64,000 bases of DNA, taken from assembly GCA_947167515.1 (NCBI GenBank), contig CAMVIM010000001.1, positions 62,001-126,000 of the forward strand. The letters are read 5' to 3'. The position numbers and the translations under genes are program-made. Each line of letters starts with the position of its first letter. The stretch's first letter is position 1. Under the pieces are notes generated by a model that saw only the letters and a list, made by a program, of their open reading frames with translations, did no database searches and was not told the DNA's origin. The stretch comes from an uncultured Prevotellaceae bacterium. GTDB taxonomy: Bacteria; Bacteroidota; Bacteroidia; Bacteroidales; Bacteroidaceae. Positions 41,681 to 50,730 of this stretch are shown one piece after another.

Positions 41681-43204
41681 TTACATTTTCAGCTTGATGG
41701 TGAACTTGGTGCCGATGCCCAGTTCGCTGTCTGCCACGATGGTGCCCTTGTGGTCTTTGATGATTTTATAGACGTAGGCAAGGCCGAGTCCGAACCCTTT
41801 CACGTCGTGGAGGTTGCCCGTGTGTACGCGGTAGAACTTCTCGAAGATGCGCTTCAGGTCTTCTTTCTTGATGCCGATGCCATTGTCTTGGATGGAGATG
41901 CAGAGCAGTCCTGGCTCGTTCCATGTTTCGACGTTCAGCTCGAGGTCGGCATCCTTGCGGCGGTACTTCACGGCGTTATCCATCAGGTTGAAGATGACGT
42001 TAGTGAAGTGCATGTCGTCCACGAAGATGACAGGGTTGGTGGCGTTGAGGTTGGTGATGATTTTGCCTCCGTTCTTTTCCACTTTCAAAGCGAAGGTGTG
42101 GGTCACACCGGCGATGAGTTCGTTGATATCGACCTCCTTCATGTGAAGGTTGGCTCGCTGGTTCTCGTACATGGAGAGCTGTAGCACTTTCTCCACCTGG
42201 AAACGGAGGCGTTTGGTCTCGTCGATGATGGTGGTGGTGAGGCGTTGCATCAGGGCGGGCGTCTTCTTCACCGAATCATCGCCCAGCATCTGGGCAGCCA
42301 GCGAGATGGAGGAGATGGGAGTCTTGAACTCGTGGGTCATGTTGTTGATGAAGTCGTTCTTCAGCTCGGTCAGCTTCTTCTGCCTGAATACTAGCACGAG
42401 GGTGACGATAAAGGTGATGAGCATGATGAGGGTGAATGCCAGGGAGGGCATCATGAACCAGAATGAACGCCACATGTATTTGCTCAGGTCGGGGAAGTGG
42501 ACGATGAGCACTCCACTGCGCTGGACAGGGTCGTTCTTGAAGAGGGTTTCCTTGAAGACGCGGTTGTTGCCCGTCTCGTCGTAGTCGGCACACTGATAGA
42601 CTTTCTGCCCGTTGCTCGTAGTCACGGTGAAGTGGTAGGGGATATTGATGCCATTGTTGCTCAGCTGGGTCTTCAGTATCTGGTCAAGTTCGGTGAAGTC
42701 GATGCGCTTGGAGAGAGGGCGATCGCTGGCTGTGTAGAGGATGCTGTAAATGACTTCTTCCACGAGGCTCTTCTCGGTGGCGTAGCGCATGGCCATGATT
42801 TCCTGCAAGGAGCGTTGGCGGTCGTTGATGCCGCCCATCTTGCGGGTGAAATATTTGTCGGAGAGATTAGTGCTGGCGGTTGTCTCGCGTGAGGTGAACA
42901 CGCTACCGTCTTTGGCGATAACTTGGTGGGTGCGCTGCACCACAGACGAGTCGGTGTTGGCAAAGACGGAATCGGTGGCTGTGGCGATGCCGTTGAGTGC
43001 CTCGGTGCCTTGTTCCAGATAGCGTTTGGCTTCCGAAAGCTCCAACTGGTGTGCTGTTTCGTAAAGGCTGCGGCTCACCGACTCATCAAAATGCTCATGC
43101 CGTAGCGAGGTTATTTCCTCGATGTAGCGCATCTGCATGATGAGCAGGCTGGTGAAGGAGATGCCCATTACGATGGCCAGCACTATGATTGTTGACTTCT
43201 TCAT
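41681..43204 (-). CDS. rprX: Sensor histidine kinase, RprX-like
   Basis: A 507-aa membrane kinase. An N-terminal helix (IIVLAIVMGISFTSLLIMQM) and a second helix around 245-270 enclose a periplasmic sensor region of about 220 aa. The H-box is HEFKTPISSISLAAQML; ATP-lid motifs are NVIFNLMDNAVKYRR, DNGIGIKKEDL and GFGLGLAYV. It pairs with the regulator at 40858-41586. Confidence 0.92.
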   Translation of the reverse strand: MKKSTIIVLAIVMGISFTSLLIMQMRYIEEITSLRHEHFDESVSRSLYETAHQLELSEAKRYLEQGTEALNGIATATDSVFANTDSSVVQRTHQVIAKDGSVFTSRETTASTNLSDKYFTRKMGGINDRQRSLQEIMAMRYATEKSLVEEVIYSILYTASDRPLSKRIDFTELDQILKTQLSNNGINIPYHFTVTTSNGQKVYQCADYDETGNNRVFKETLFKNDPVQRSGVLIVHFPDLSKYMWRSFWFMMPSLAFTLIMLITFIVTLVLVFRQKKLTELKNDFINNMTHEFKTPISSISLAAQMLGDDSVKKTPALMQRLTTTIIDETKRLRFQVEKVLQLSMYENQRANLHMKEVDINELIAGVTHTFALKVEKNGGKIITNLNATNPVIFVDDMHFTNVIFNLMDNAVKYRRKDADLELNVETWNEPGLLCISIQDNGIGIKKEDLKRIFEKFYRVHTGNLHDVKGFGLGLAYVYKIIKDHKGTIVADSELGIGTKFTIKLKM

Positions 43205-43230
43205 ACGATGTAGCTTTCTTTTTGGCGTTG

Positions 43231-43238
43231 CAAATGTA
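43231..43238 (-). promoter_or_regulatory. -7 element of rprXY operon
   Basis: TACATTTG on the minus strand, 26 bp before the kinase ATG. Confidence 0.6.
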
Positions 43239-43264
43239 CTGAAATATTAAAAGATTCCGATTCT

Positions 43265-43335
43265 GTTAATAAAAAAAGCGGTTTTTGTTGAACGACTTTT
43301 ACAAGTGTTAACAAAAATGCCCGCTTTTAGTTGAT
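43265..43335 (-). terminator. Terminator of zinc-ribbon copy 3
   Basis: On the minus strand AAAAGCGG...TTTTTGTT pairs with AACAAAAACCGCTTTT, followed by TTTTTTTATT. Confidence 0.65.
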
Positions 43336-43356
43336 GAAATGTTAACTCGTTTGCTA

Positions 43357-44211
43357 CTATTTCTTTACTCTTGGGCAGTGTTCCCTTATGTAGTTATAGA
43401 CAAAGTCGAAGTCCTCGTCGCGCACATAGACTTGGTTGTTGGAGAGGATTTCGCGGATTTTGATGACGTTGCCCCATCTGCCTTTTTTCACGCTGCGCAC
43501 GTTTTTGAAGTCGGAATACATGGAGGTGCGGTTGGCCACCGAGATGCCTAAACCAATCATGGAGAGGTTGCCTCTGCCTGCTCCAACGCCAGCGGTGAGC
43601 ATGCCCAGCTTTCTGGCTTTTTTTGCTTGTTCAGGGATTTGCTCGTGGTTCACGCCATTTTCGTCCATCGTGAAGAGAATGATGTACTTTCCACCATACA
43701 TGCCTGCCACGATGGCGTAGGCGACATAGATGAGGACGGTGAAGAAGGCGATGAAAATGAGGACAGGCCATGTGTCTTCCCACAGCAGCTCCCAGTTGTC
43801 CCAATGGATGTGCTTCCAACTGAGTATCATGATCAGAGTGCCAATACCTGCGAAAATCCAGAAGAAGATTTTATAGACGAGGAACAGGATCGTGGGGTTT
43901 GTCCACATGTTGAAAGGGTAAATCCATCGGTACTTTCCGTCAGCACACAGTTGTACGCCCTGTTTCAGGGTCTCATTGTCAATAGACCTCCGTTGACGGG
44001 TGTTTTTTTTCTTTTTCGGTGCTGGTGGTACGGCGTCATGTGGTGGCACTTCGGTTGCAGTGGGTGCTGGAGGTGGAGTGGGGGGCAACGGAGAAGTGTC
44101 GGCCAGTGGTGCTGGAGGCGGACAGGCTAATGATGAGGCGGCAGTGCCACATTGGTGGCAAAACTTCGCTTCTTCAGGTAGTTGTGTGCCGCATTTGGGA
44201 CAGTATTTCAT
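43357..44211 (-). CDS. Zinc-ribbon, proline-rich membrane protein (copy 3)
   Basis: A 284-aa protein starting MKYCPKCGTQLPEEAKFCHQCG (two CxxC). A Pro/Ala-rich linker (about 30-70) is followed by a basic stretch (KKKKNTRQRR). Two membrane helices (about 115-140 and 158-182) precede a cytoplasmic or periplasmic C-domain (about 185-284). That C-domain resembles PH-like/YcxB-type folds in length only, and I do not assign it. The start at 44211 is preferred to 44325, since the -7 element at 44254-44261 lies between. Same layout as copies 1 and 2, but isolated from the giant-protein locus by 4-5 kb. Confidence 0.8.
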   Translation of the reverse strand: MKYCPKCGTQLPEEAKFCHQCGTAASSLACPPPAPLADTSPLPPTPPPAPTATEVPPHDAVPPAPKKKKNTRQRRSIDNETLKQGVQLCADGKYRWIYPFNMWTNPTILFLVYKIFFWIFAGIGTLIMILSWKHIHWDNWELLWEDTWPVLIFIAFFTVLIYVAYAIVAGMYGGKYIILFTMDENGVNHEQIPEQAKKARKLGMLTAGVGAGRGNLSMIGLGISVANRTSMYSDFKNVRSVKKGRWGNVIKIREILSNNQVYVRDEDFDFVYNYIREHCPRVKK

Positions 44212-44253
44212 AGGTCTTGTATTTGATGAATTGAAAAGTGTGAAGAATAAACG

Positions 44254-44261
44254 CAAAAATA
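44254..44261 (-). promoter_or_regulatory. -7 element of zinc-ribbon copy 3
   Basis: TATTTTTG on the minus strand, 42 bp before the start codon. Confidence 0.55.
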
Positions 44262-44335
44262 GGGGATTTCTTGTTTCAATCCAAATGTTTCTTGAATATT
44301 TTGTCATGTTCGGCCTGTGAATCATTCTTTTTGCT

Positions 44336-44343
44336 TATCTTTG
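44336..44343 (+). promoter_or_regulatory. -7 element of the GtrA/GT2 operon
   Basis: TATCTTTG, 33 bp before the gtrA-like ATG. Confidence 0.65.
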
Positions 44344-44376
44344 CACAAGATTTTGGAATTAGTATTGAAAAATTAG

Positions 44377-44766
44377 ATGGCAGAAGGGACGGGACATGCT
44401 AAGTTGTGGCAGTTCTTGCGGTTTTGTGTAAACGGTGGTGTGTCGGCTGGCATTCATTATGGTGTGTATGTACTGGCGATGCAGTTCATCCAGTTAGATA
44501 TTGCCTATTCGCTGGGATATATCGTTTCGTTCATTTATAACTATTTCATGACGTGTTACTGGACTTTTCATGCTCGTCCCACGTGGATGAGACTTTTGGG
44601 CTTCAGCGGCAGTCATGTAGTGAACTATCTGATTCACGTGGTGCTGTTCCACTTGTTGACGGTGTGGGGCGTACACAGGCTCATCGCTCCCGTGCTGGTG
44701 CTGATGGTGGCTGTTCCGACGAACTTCCTGATTCTGAGATATGTATATAGAAAGAAAGAGAAATGA
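44377..44766 (+). CDS. GtrA-family membrane protein
   Basis: A 129-aa protein with four hydrophobic helices and the GtrA pattern (FLRFCVNGGVSAGIHYGVYVLAM; YIVSFIYNYFMTCYWTFH; PTNFLILRYVYRKKE). GtrA proteins are thought to flip undecaprenyl-phosphate-linked sugars. The stop overlaps the GT2 start (ATGA), so the two are translated together. Confidence 0.9.
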   Translation: MAEGTGHAKLWQFLRFCVNGGVSAGIHYGVYVLAMQFIQLDIAYSLGYIVSFIYNYFMTCYWTFHARPTWMRLLGFSGSHVVNYLIHVVLFHLLTVWGVHRLIAPVLVLMVAVPTNFLILRYVYRKKEK

Positions 44767-45707
44767 AAAAGGTGACGATTTTACTTCCTGCGTATAACGA
44801 GGAAGCCTCTTTCCCCGTCTTGGAGCAGTGCATGAAGCGGGTGCTGGAGGAGAATCCTGGTTATGAGTGGGAGTTTCTGATGGTGAACGATGGTTCCACC
44901 GACCACACATTGCAGCAGATGGTTCGTCTGCATCGGGAGGATTCTTCCCATTGGAACTACATCGACCTTTCGCGCAATTATGGGAAAGAGCTGGCGATGA
45001 TGGCTGGCTTTGACTATGTGAAGGGTGATGCGCTTATTATCATGGATTTTGACATGCAGCACCCGGTGGATGTAATTCCTGAGATGTTGCGTTGGTGGGA
45101 AGAGGGATATGATGATGTGTATGCGACTCGTCAAGGCTCGAAGGAGACGTGGGTGAAACGGAAAACCTCGCAGTGGTATTATCAGTTGCTGCAGATGTTT
45201 ACTCGTGTGCCGATTCAGAAAGATACGGGTGATTTCCGCTTGCTCGACCGCTCGTGTGTGGAGGCTCTGAAGCAGATGCGTGAGGTGGAACGGAACACGA
45301 AAGGGATGTATTCGTGGATTGGATTCCGAAAGAAAGGTATTTTCTATCAGCAACAAGAACGGCAGGCTGGGGAGTCGAAGTGGAGTTACAGGGCTTTGCT
45401 GAATCTGGCGTTGAACGGCATCATGGCCTACACGACGGCACCACTCAGGCTGGCCAGTGTACTGGGGGGGGTAATTTCCCTGTGTGCCTTCCTCTATCTC
45501 ATCTATATCATCATTGTGACCAACGTGTATGGCGAACCCGTGGCGGGCTATCCGACCATCATGGTAACGGTGCTCTTTCTGGGAGGTGCCCAACTGATTT
45601 GCATCGGTGTGATAGGGGAGTACCTGGCCCGGGTGTTCAACGAGTCGAAACGTCGCCCCGGCTATTTTGTGAGCAGTTACAATGGGGAGAGGAGGACATA
45701 TAAGTGA
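44763..45707 (+). CDS. GT2 undecaprenyl-phosphate glycosyltransferase (GtrB/DPM1-like)
   Basis: A 314-aa protein. The catalytic domain has the GT-A features LLPAYNEEASFPVLE, NDGSTDHT, the DxD-like IIMDFDMQHP, FRLLDRSC and QQQERQAGESKWSYR. Two C-terminal membrane helices (about 230-255 and 267-290) follow. It probably transfers a sugar from a nucleotide donor to undecaprenyl phosphate. The last codons are part of the inverted repeat that follows. Confidence 0.92.
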   Translation: MKKVTILLPAYNEEASFPVLEQCMKRVLEENPGYEWEFLMVNDGSTDHTLQQMVRLHREDSSHWNYIDLSRNYGKELAMMAGFDYVKGDALIIMDFDMQHPVDVIPEMLRWWEEGYDDVYATRQGSKETWVKRKTSQWYYQLLQMFTRVPIQKDTGDFRLLDRSCVEALKQMREVERNTKGMYSWIGFRKKGIFYQQQERQAGESKWSYRALLNLALNGIMAYTTAPLRLASVLGGVISLCAFLYLIYIIIVTNVYGEPVAGYPTIMVTVLFLGGAQLICIGVIGEYLARVFNESKRRPGYFVSSYNGERRTYK

Positions 45708-45812
45708 AGAGTGAAAAGTGAAAAATCTAAGTAACCCGCCATTCGGCTTGTTGCCTTTTCATTTGCAAAAGTAACTTAGATTTTTCACTTTTCACTTTTC
45801 ACTCTTCACTTA
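45701..45812. repeat. Long inverted repeat of gtgaaaa words at the GT2 3' end
   Basis: The left arm (45701-45732) includes the GT2 stop codon. The right arm (45774-45812) is its reverse complement with one additional 7-bp ttttcac word. The centre is about 41 nt. Confidence 0.85.
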
Positions 45813-45831
45813 AAACTTTGTATAGTTACTT

Positions 45832-47016
45832 ATGAATACCAAAATTGAGAAGTTTTTCAAGCAGCCTTGGCTGAGCGACTATCGCACACTGGCGGCACTG
45901 TGGGGATTGGTGGCACTGTTTTGTATCTACAAGATAGTGCATAGTGGCAATATGGACGCTGATTATCTGATATTTACCCATTCTTTTGACCATGCTTGGG
46001 CGAATATGCCGCTTTATCCGCTGTATGTGGAAGATACGAACTATTTTCTCTATGGTCCCACGTTTGCCTCGCTGATTGCCCCGTTTTCGCTGATGAATGA
46101 TTGGGTGGGATTCGTGATTTGGGAACTCTTCATCACTTTCTTTCTGTTTTTCACGGTTCGCTTTTCGTGGCTTACGAAATATCAGCAGGTGTTCATCTTC
46201 TGGTTTTGTGTTCAGGAGGTGGTAAACTGTGTGCTGGATGCGGAAATGAACACGCTGGTGGTGTCGGGTATCCTGCTCAGTTTCCTCTTGGTGGAGAGGG
46301 AACAGGATCATTGGGCGACGTGCTTCATCGCCATGGGAACGATGACCAAGCTTTTTGGCATCGTCGGCCTGCTGTTTTTCTTCTTCTCAAAGCACAAAGG
46401 TCGTTTTGTCTGGACATGGGTGGTATGGATGATTTTCTTTGCCGTACTTCCCATGCTGATGTTTGGCTTTGACTATACATGCAACGAATATGTGGAGTGG
46501 ATGAAGGCTTTGGCGGTGAAAAATGACCACAATCTTCTTTTTGAGACCAAACAGAACATCTCTCTCTTGGGGCTGGTGCGTAACTTCAGTGGATGCACCA
46601 CTTATTCGGATCTCTGGGTGTTTACGCCTTGTGCATTGCTTTTCATGACTCCTTTGTTCAGGAAGAGGCAGTATCAGTATATCGCTTTCAGGGAGACGAT
46701 GCTGTCGTCTGCGCTCATTTGTATTTGTATTCTGAGCACCAGCACGGAGGCTTATGGCTACATCATCGCCATGGTGGGTGTGGCGATTTGGTACACCGCT
46801 GCCCCTTGGAAGCGAGGCAAGTGGGAGATTGCCTTGATGGTGTTTGCGTTTGTGCTGACTAGTTTGAGCTCCACAGACCTTTTCCCTCGCGATTTCCGCA
46901 AGGTGACGATGGTGCGCTATGCGTTGAAAGCCTTGCCTGTCACCTTAATTTGGTTTGTGGAGATGTGGGAATTGCTGACACATGATTATAGAAAAATTCC
47001 CCAGAGACACTACTAA
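45832..47016 (+). CDS. Membrane glycosyltransferase, GT87/DUF2029-like
   Basis: A 394-aa polytopic protein with about ten hydrophobic segments. The early loop contains DADYLIFTHSFDHAWANMPLYPLY followed by FLYGPTFASLIAPFSLM, the layout of polyprenol-phosphate-mannose-dependent GT-C transferases (GT87). It would use the lipid-linked sugar made and flipped by the two preceding proteins. The substrate is unknown. Separated from GT2 by 124 bp holding an inverted repeat. Confidence 0.8.
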   Translation: MNTKIEKFFKQPWLSDYRTLAALWGLVALFCIYKIVHSGNMDADYLIFTHSFDHAWANMPLYPLYVEDTNYFLYGPTFASLIAPFSLMNDWVGFVIWELFITFFLFFTVRFSWLTKYQQVFIFWFCVQEVVNCVLDAEMNTLVVSGILLSFLLVEREQDHWATCFIAMGTMTKLFGIVGLLFFFFSKHKGRFVWTWVVWMIFFAVLPMLMFGFDYTCNEYVEWMKALAVKNDHNLLFETKQNISLLGLVRNFSGCTTYSDLWVFTPCALLFMTPLFRKRQYQYIAFRETMLSSALICICILSTSTEAYGYIIAMVGVAIWYTAAPWKRGKWEIALMVFAFVLTSLSSTDLFPRDFRKVTMVRYALKALPVTLIWFVEMWELLTHDYRKIPQRHY

Positions 47017-47056
47017 GGTTCGGCATATTTGATTTTCTAAGTGATAGGAAGAAACG

Positions 47057-47096
47057 GAAAAACAAGGGGATGCACCGGTGAGTGCATCCCCTTGTG
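47057..47096 (-). terminator. Intrinsic terminator of the EF-G-like gene
   Basis: aaggggatgcac (47064-47075) pairs perfectly with 47082-47093, with a 6-nt loop; on the minus strand it is followed by gtttttcc. Confidence 0.85.
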
Positions 47097-47114
47097 TGTT
47101 GAGGAATGAAGCTT

Positions 47115-49274
47115 TTAGTCCTCGTCCTTGTTCTGTTCTTCGAACTCCTTCATGAGCTGCTGCTGGATGTCGGTCGGTACCAACTCGTAGGAAGCAAACT
47201 TCATGATGAAGCTGGCGCGTCCACCAGTGATGGAGCTGAGGGTAGTGGAGTAGCTGGAGAGGCTCTTGAGTGGCACTTTCGCAATCAGTTTCTCGTAGCC
47301 ATTCTCGCTCTCGCTGCCGATAATCATGCCACGACGACCTTGCAGGTCTGACATGACATCGCCCATCTTGTCGCTGGGCACGAATACTTCCACGTCATAG
47401 ATGGGTTCGAGCAGCTTGGGACCTGCGGCCTTGAAGGCATCGGAGAAAGCATGACGACCAGCCAGCATGAACGAGAGTTCGTTAGAGTCAACGGGGTGCA
47501 TCTTACCATCGTAAACCACCACGCGGACATCGCGAGCATACGAACCCGTGAGTGGGCCTTGTTCCATGCGGCTCATGATACCCTTGAGGATGGCGGGCAT
47601 GAAGCGTGTGTCGATTGCACCACCCACCACTGAGTTGATGAACACGAGTTTGCCGCCCCATTCGAGGTCAACTTCCTCCTTGCTCTTTGCGTTAATCTTG
47701 AACTCCTGATTGCCAAATTTGTAGCTTGTGGGATCAGGCATACCGTCGTAGTAAGGCTCCACGATGAGGTGAACTTCGCCGAACTGACCTGCGCCACCTG
47801 ACTGCTTCTTGTGGCGATAGTCGGCACGAGCAGCCTTCGTGATGGTTTCACGATATGGGATTTTGGGCTCTTCGAAGCGAATCTTGATTTTTTCGTTGTT
47901 CTCCATGCGCCACTTCAGGGTGCGTAGATGGAATTCGCCTTGTCCCTTCACGAGGGTCTGCTTCAGTTCCTTCGACTGTTCCAGAATCCATGTTGGGTCT
48001 TCTTGCGACATTTTCTGGATGGCAGCCACCATCTTCTCGGTGTCACTTTCGTTCTCTGCCTTGACAGAACGGATATACTTGGGGTCAGGATATTTGACAA
48101 AGTTGAATCGGTTCTCGCAGTCCTTGCCTGCCAACGTGTTGCCAGTGCGGACATCCTTCAGCTTTACGGTGCAACCGATGTCGCCTGCCACGAGTTCTTC
48201 CACCTTGATGCGGTTGGCACCTGCACAGCAGAACAATTGAGCCATACGCTCTTTCGAGCCACGGTCGGTATTGGTCAGGTCATCGCCTTCGTGTACCTTA
48301 CCTGACATCACCTTGAAGTATTGTACACCGCCGATGTGTGGCTCGTTGGCGGTCTTGAAGAAGTAGAGGGAAGCAGGTGCGTTGGGGTCTGGCTTCACTT
48401 CTTCGCCACGGGTATTGTGTACTTGTGGCATCTCGTCAACGAATGGAACCACGTTGCCGAGGAACTCCATCAGGCGGCGTACGCCCATATCCTTGGTTGC
48501 ACATACACAGAACACGGGGAACATGCTTCGTGTTGCCAATCCTCTACGGATACCCAGACGGAGTTCGTCTTCTGTGAGTGCCTCGGTTTCAAAGAACTTC
48601 TCCATCAGGCCTTCGTCGTTCTCGGCTGCTGCCTCCACGAGGGCGCGGTGCATCTCCATTGCTTTGTCCATCTCTTCTGCAGGAATATCCTCGATGATAG
48701 GTGCGCCACCTTCAGGCTTCCAGGAATATTTCTTCATCAGCAACACGTCGATGAGGGAGTTGAAGTTTGGACCCTCGTTCAGAGGATACTGGATTGGAAC
48801 CACCTTGGGGCCGTAGATGCCGATGAGGCTGTCAAGCACCTGATGGTAGTCGCATTTCTCGGAGTCGAGTTGGTTGACCAAGAAGATGACCGGTTTGCCT
48901 AATTTCTCAGTGTAGCGGAAGTGGTTCTGTGTACCGACTTCTGGCCCGTACTGGCCGTTGATGAGCAGCAGGGCAGTGTCGGTCACATGCAGGGCAGTCA
49001 TGGCGGCACCCACAAAGTCGTCAGCGCCAGGGCAGTCGATGATGTTCAGCTTCTTTCCGTTCCATTCCACGTGGAAAACTGTGGAGAAGACACTGTAACC
49101 ATACTCTTGTTCTACAGGAAAATAGTCGCTCACCGTGTTTTTGGCAGTGATGCGACCACGACGGCTGATGATGCCAGCTTCATACAGGAGTGCTTCGGTA
49201 AGTGTAGTCTTACCGGCACCGTCATTGCCAAGCAAGGCAATGTTCTTGATTTCATTAGTTTGGTAAACTTTCAT
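47115..49274 (-). CDS. EF-G paralogue (EF-G2-like) with altered GTPase motifs
   Basis: A 719-aa protein with all five EF-G domains. The P-loop reads GNDGAGKTT. The switch II motif is DCPGADDF where canonical EF-G has DTPGHVDF, so the catalytic His is Ala. The switch I RGIT is replaced by YGYS, and G4 is NQLDSEK rather than NKMD. This is the pattern of the Bacteroides EF-G2 paralogue reported to act in translation without GTP hydrolysis. Domain IV (TYRHKKQSGGAGQFGEVHL) and domain V (GRRGMIIGSE) are well preserved. Single-gene unit with its own terminator. Confidence 0.9.
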   Translation of the reverse strand: MKVYQTNEIKNIALLGNDGAGKTTLTEALLYEAGIISRRGRITAKNTVSDYFPVEQEYGYSVFSTVFHVEWNGKKLNIIDCPGADDFVGAAMTALHVTDTALLLINGQYGPEVGTQNHFRYTEKLGKPVIFLVNQLDSEKCDYHQVLDSLIGIYGPKVVPIQYPLNEGPNFNSLIDVLLMKKYSWKPEGGAPIIEDIPAEEMDKAMEMHRALVEAAAENDEGLMEKFFETEALTEDELRLGIRRGLATRSMFPVFCVCATKDMGVRRLMEFLGNVVPFVDEMPQVHNTRGEEVKPDPNAPASLYFFKTANEPHIGGVQYFKVMSGKVHEGDDLTNTDRGSKERMAQLFCCAGANRIKVEELVAGDIGCTVKLKDVRTGNTLAGKDCENRFNFVKYPDPKYIRSVKAENESDTEKMVAAIQKMSQEDPTWILEQSKELKQTLVKGQGEFHLRTLKWRMENNEKIKIRFEEPKIPYRETITKAARADYRHKKQSGGAGQFGEVHLIVEPYYDGMPDPTSYKFGNQEFKINAKSKEEVDLEWGGKLVFINSVVGGAIDTRFMPAILKGIMSRMEQGPLTGSYARDVRVVVYDGKMHPVDSNELSFMLAGRHAFSDAFKAAGPKLLEPIYDVEVFVPSDKMGDVMSDLQGRRGMIIGSESENGYEKLIAKVPLKSLSSYSTTLSSITGGRASFIMKFASYELVPTDIQQQLMKEFEEQNKDED

Positions 49275-49403
49275 AGGTAGGTTAGTTTTATGTTTGTATA
49301 GACTGTTTCAAAAAACGGCATAAAATTACAGCTTTTTCTTCTTATGGAGCGAAAAAATCTTATGTTATTAAACACTTTTCATCATTATTAAGTAGATATT
49401 GAG

Positions 49404-49411
49404 TACTTTTG
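49404..49411 (+). promoter_or_regulatory. -7 element immediately before hemW
   Basis: TACTTTTG ends only 7 bp before the ATG at 49419, so the mRNA should begin at or next to the start codon. Confidence 0.65.
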
Positions 49412-49418
49412 CAACATG

Positions 49419-50534
49419 ATGGCAGGTATTTACGTGCATATTCCCTTCTGCAAGTCTCGTTGTGTCTATTGTGGATTCTTCTCGACAACGTTGTTAGAGA
49501 AGCGTTCGGAGTATGTCGATGCCGTGGTGGATGAACTGAAACGGCGACGGCATTATTTGGCTGGGGAACCTGTCGGCACCATCTACTTTGGCGGAGGAAC
49601 CCCATCCTTGCTCTCGGTGACGGACACGGAACGTATTCTGGATGCTATTTATAATATATATAATGTACGCGAGGGAGCAGAGGTGACCATGGAAGGCAAT
49701 CCTGATGATCTGACCCCAGCCTTGCTGCATGGTCTGAAGGGGCTTGGAGTGAATCGTTTGAGTATGGGAGTGCAGACCTTCGACGATGCCCGTTTGGCTT
49801 TTCTCCGTCGCCGTCATTCAGCCCAACAAGCTGTGGATGCTGTTCGGACGGCTGTTCAGGCTGGCTTTCAGAACATCAGCATCGATTTGATGTTCGGCTT
49901 TCCGGCGCAAACGATGGAGGCGTGGAAAAGCGATGTACAGAAGGCTCTCACGCTGCCTGTTCAGCATATTTCGGCTTATTCGCTGATGTATGAAGAGGGT
50001 ACGCGCTTGCGAAAGATGCTCGATGCAGGCGATATTGCGGAACTGGACGAAGAGATTTCCTTGCAGATGTATGAATATCTGATGGATGCACTTTCTGTAG
50101 CAGGGTATCGTCACTATGAAATCAGTAATTTTGCGCTTCCAGGCATGGAGTCGCGGCATAATTCGGGATATTGGCAGGGTGTCCCCTATCTGGGAGTCGG
50201 AGCGGGTGCTCACTCTTATGATGGGAAAAACCGTCACTACAACGTAGATTCTTTGGTCTCTTATTTATCCCAAGAACCCCCGATGAGAGAACAACTGACT
50301 GAAAATGAACGATATGATGAGTTTATCTTCACGGGATTGCGCACGGCAGAAGGGCTTCAACTCGCTGAACTTGAAAAGCGTTTCGGCACAGAATTCGTGC
50401 AGTATTGCCTGCAAAATGCACAGCCTCATATAGATGGCGGACGTTTGGTGCATGAAGGGCGAGTGTTGCGTCTCACTCGTAGTGGGCTTTTTGTTTCCAA
50501 CGATGTCATGTCTGACTTGATGTGGGTGGAATAG
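49419..50534 (+). CDS. hemW: HemW-like radical SAM heme chaperone
   Basis: A 371-aa radical SAM protein starting MAGIYVHIPFCKSRCVYCGFF (CX3CX2C cluster motif, with Cys as in HemW). It also has YFGGGTPSLL, NRLSMGVQTF, the ISIDLMFGFP segment and the HemW C-domain (YDEFIFTGLRTAEGL). HemW is related to coproporphyrinogen III dehydrogenase HemN but acts in heme delivery. An upstream ATG at 49416 is adjacent; 49419 matches the family start. Confidence 0.92.
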   Translation: MAGIYVHIPFCKSRCVYCGFFSTTLLEKRSEYVDAVVDELKRRRHYLAGEPVGTIYFGGGTPSLLSVTDTERILDAIYNIYNVREGAEVTMEGNPDDLTPALLHGLKGLGVNRLSMGVQTFDDARLAFLRRRHSAQQAVDAVRTAVQAGFQNISIDLMFGFPAQTMEAWKSDVQKALTLPVQHISAYSLMYEEGTRLRKMLDAGDIAELDEEISLQMYEYLMDALSVAGYRHYEISNFALPGMESRHNSGYWQGVPYLGVGAGAHSYDGKNRHYNVDSLVSYLSQEPPMREQLTENERYDEFIFTGLRTAEGLQLAELEKRFGTEFVQYCLQNAQPHIDGGRLVHEGRVLRLTRSGLFVSNDVMSDLMWVE

Positions 50535-50667
50535 TTTCTCATTTTTGTGCACGTGCACAAAATGCATAATTACCTATAAAATGTCCTTTATTAACTTTAA
50601 AAGGGAAAATCTTTTCCAAAAAATGAAAATAAACGACTTTTTAATGATAACGTATCTTAAAAGTCCG

Positions 50668-50675
50668 TAACTTTG
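50668..50675 (+). promoter_or_regulatory. -7 element of small lipoprotein gene
   Basis: TAACTTTG, 55 bp before the ATG. Confidence 0.6.
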
Positions 50676-50730
50676 CATCGGTTTTGAAAGCAAATTGATT
50701 GTTTAACAAATTTAAAAGTAAAAGAAAATT

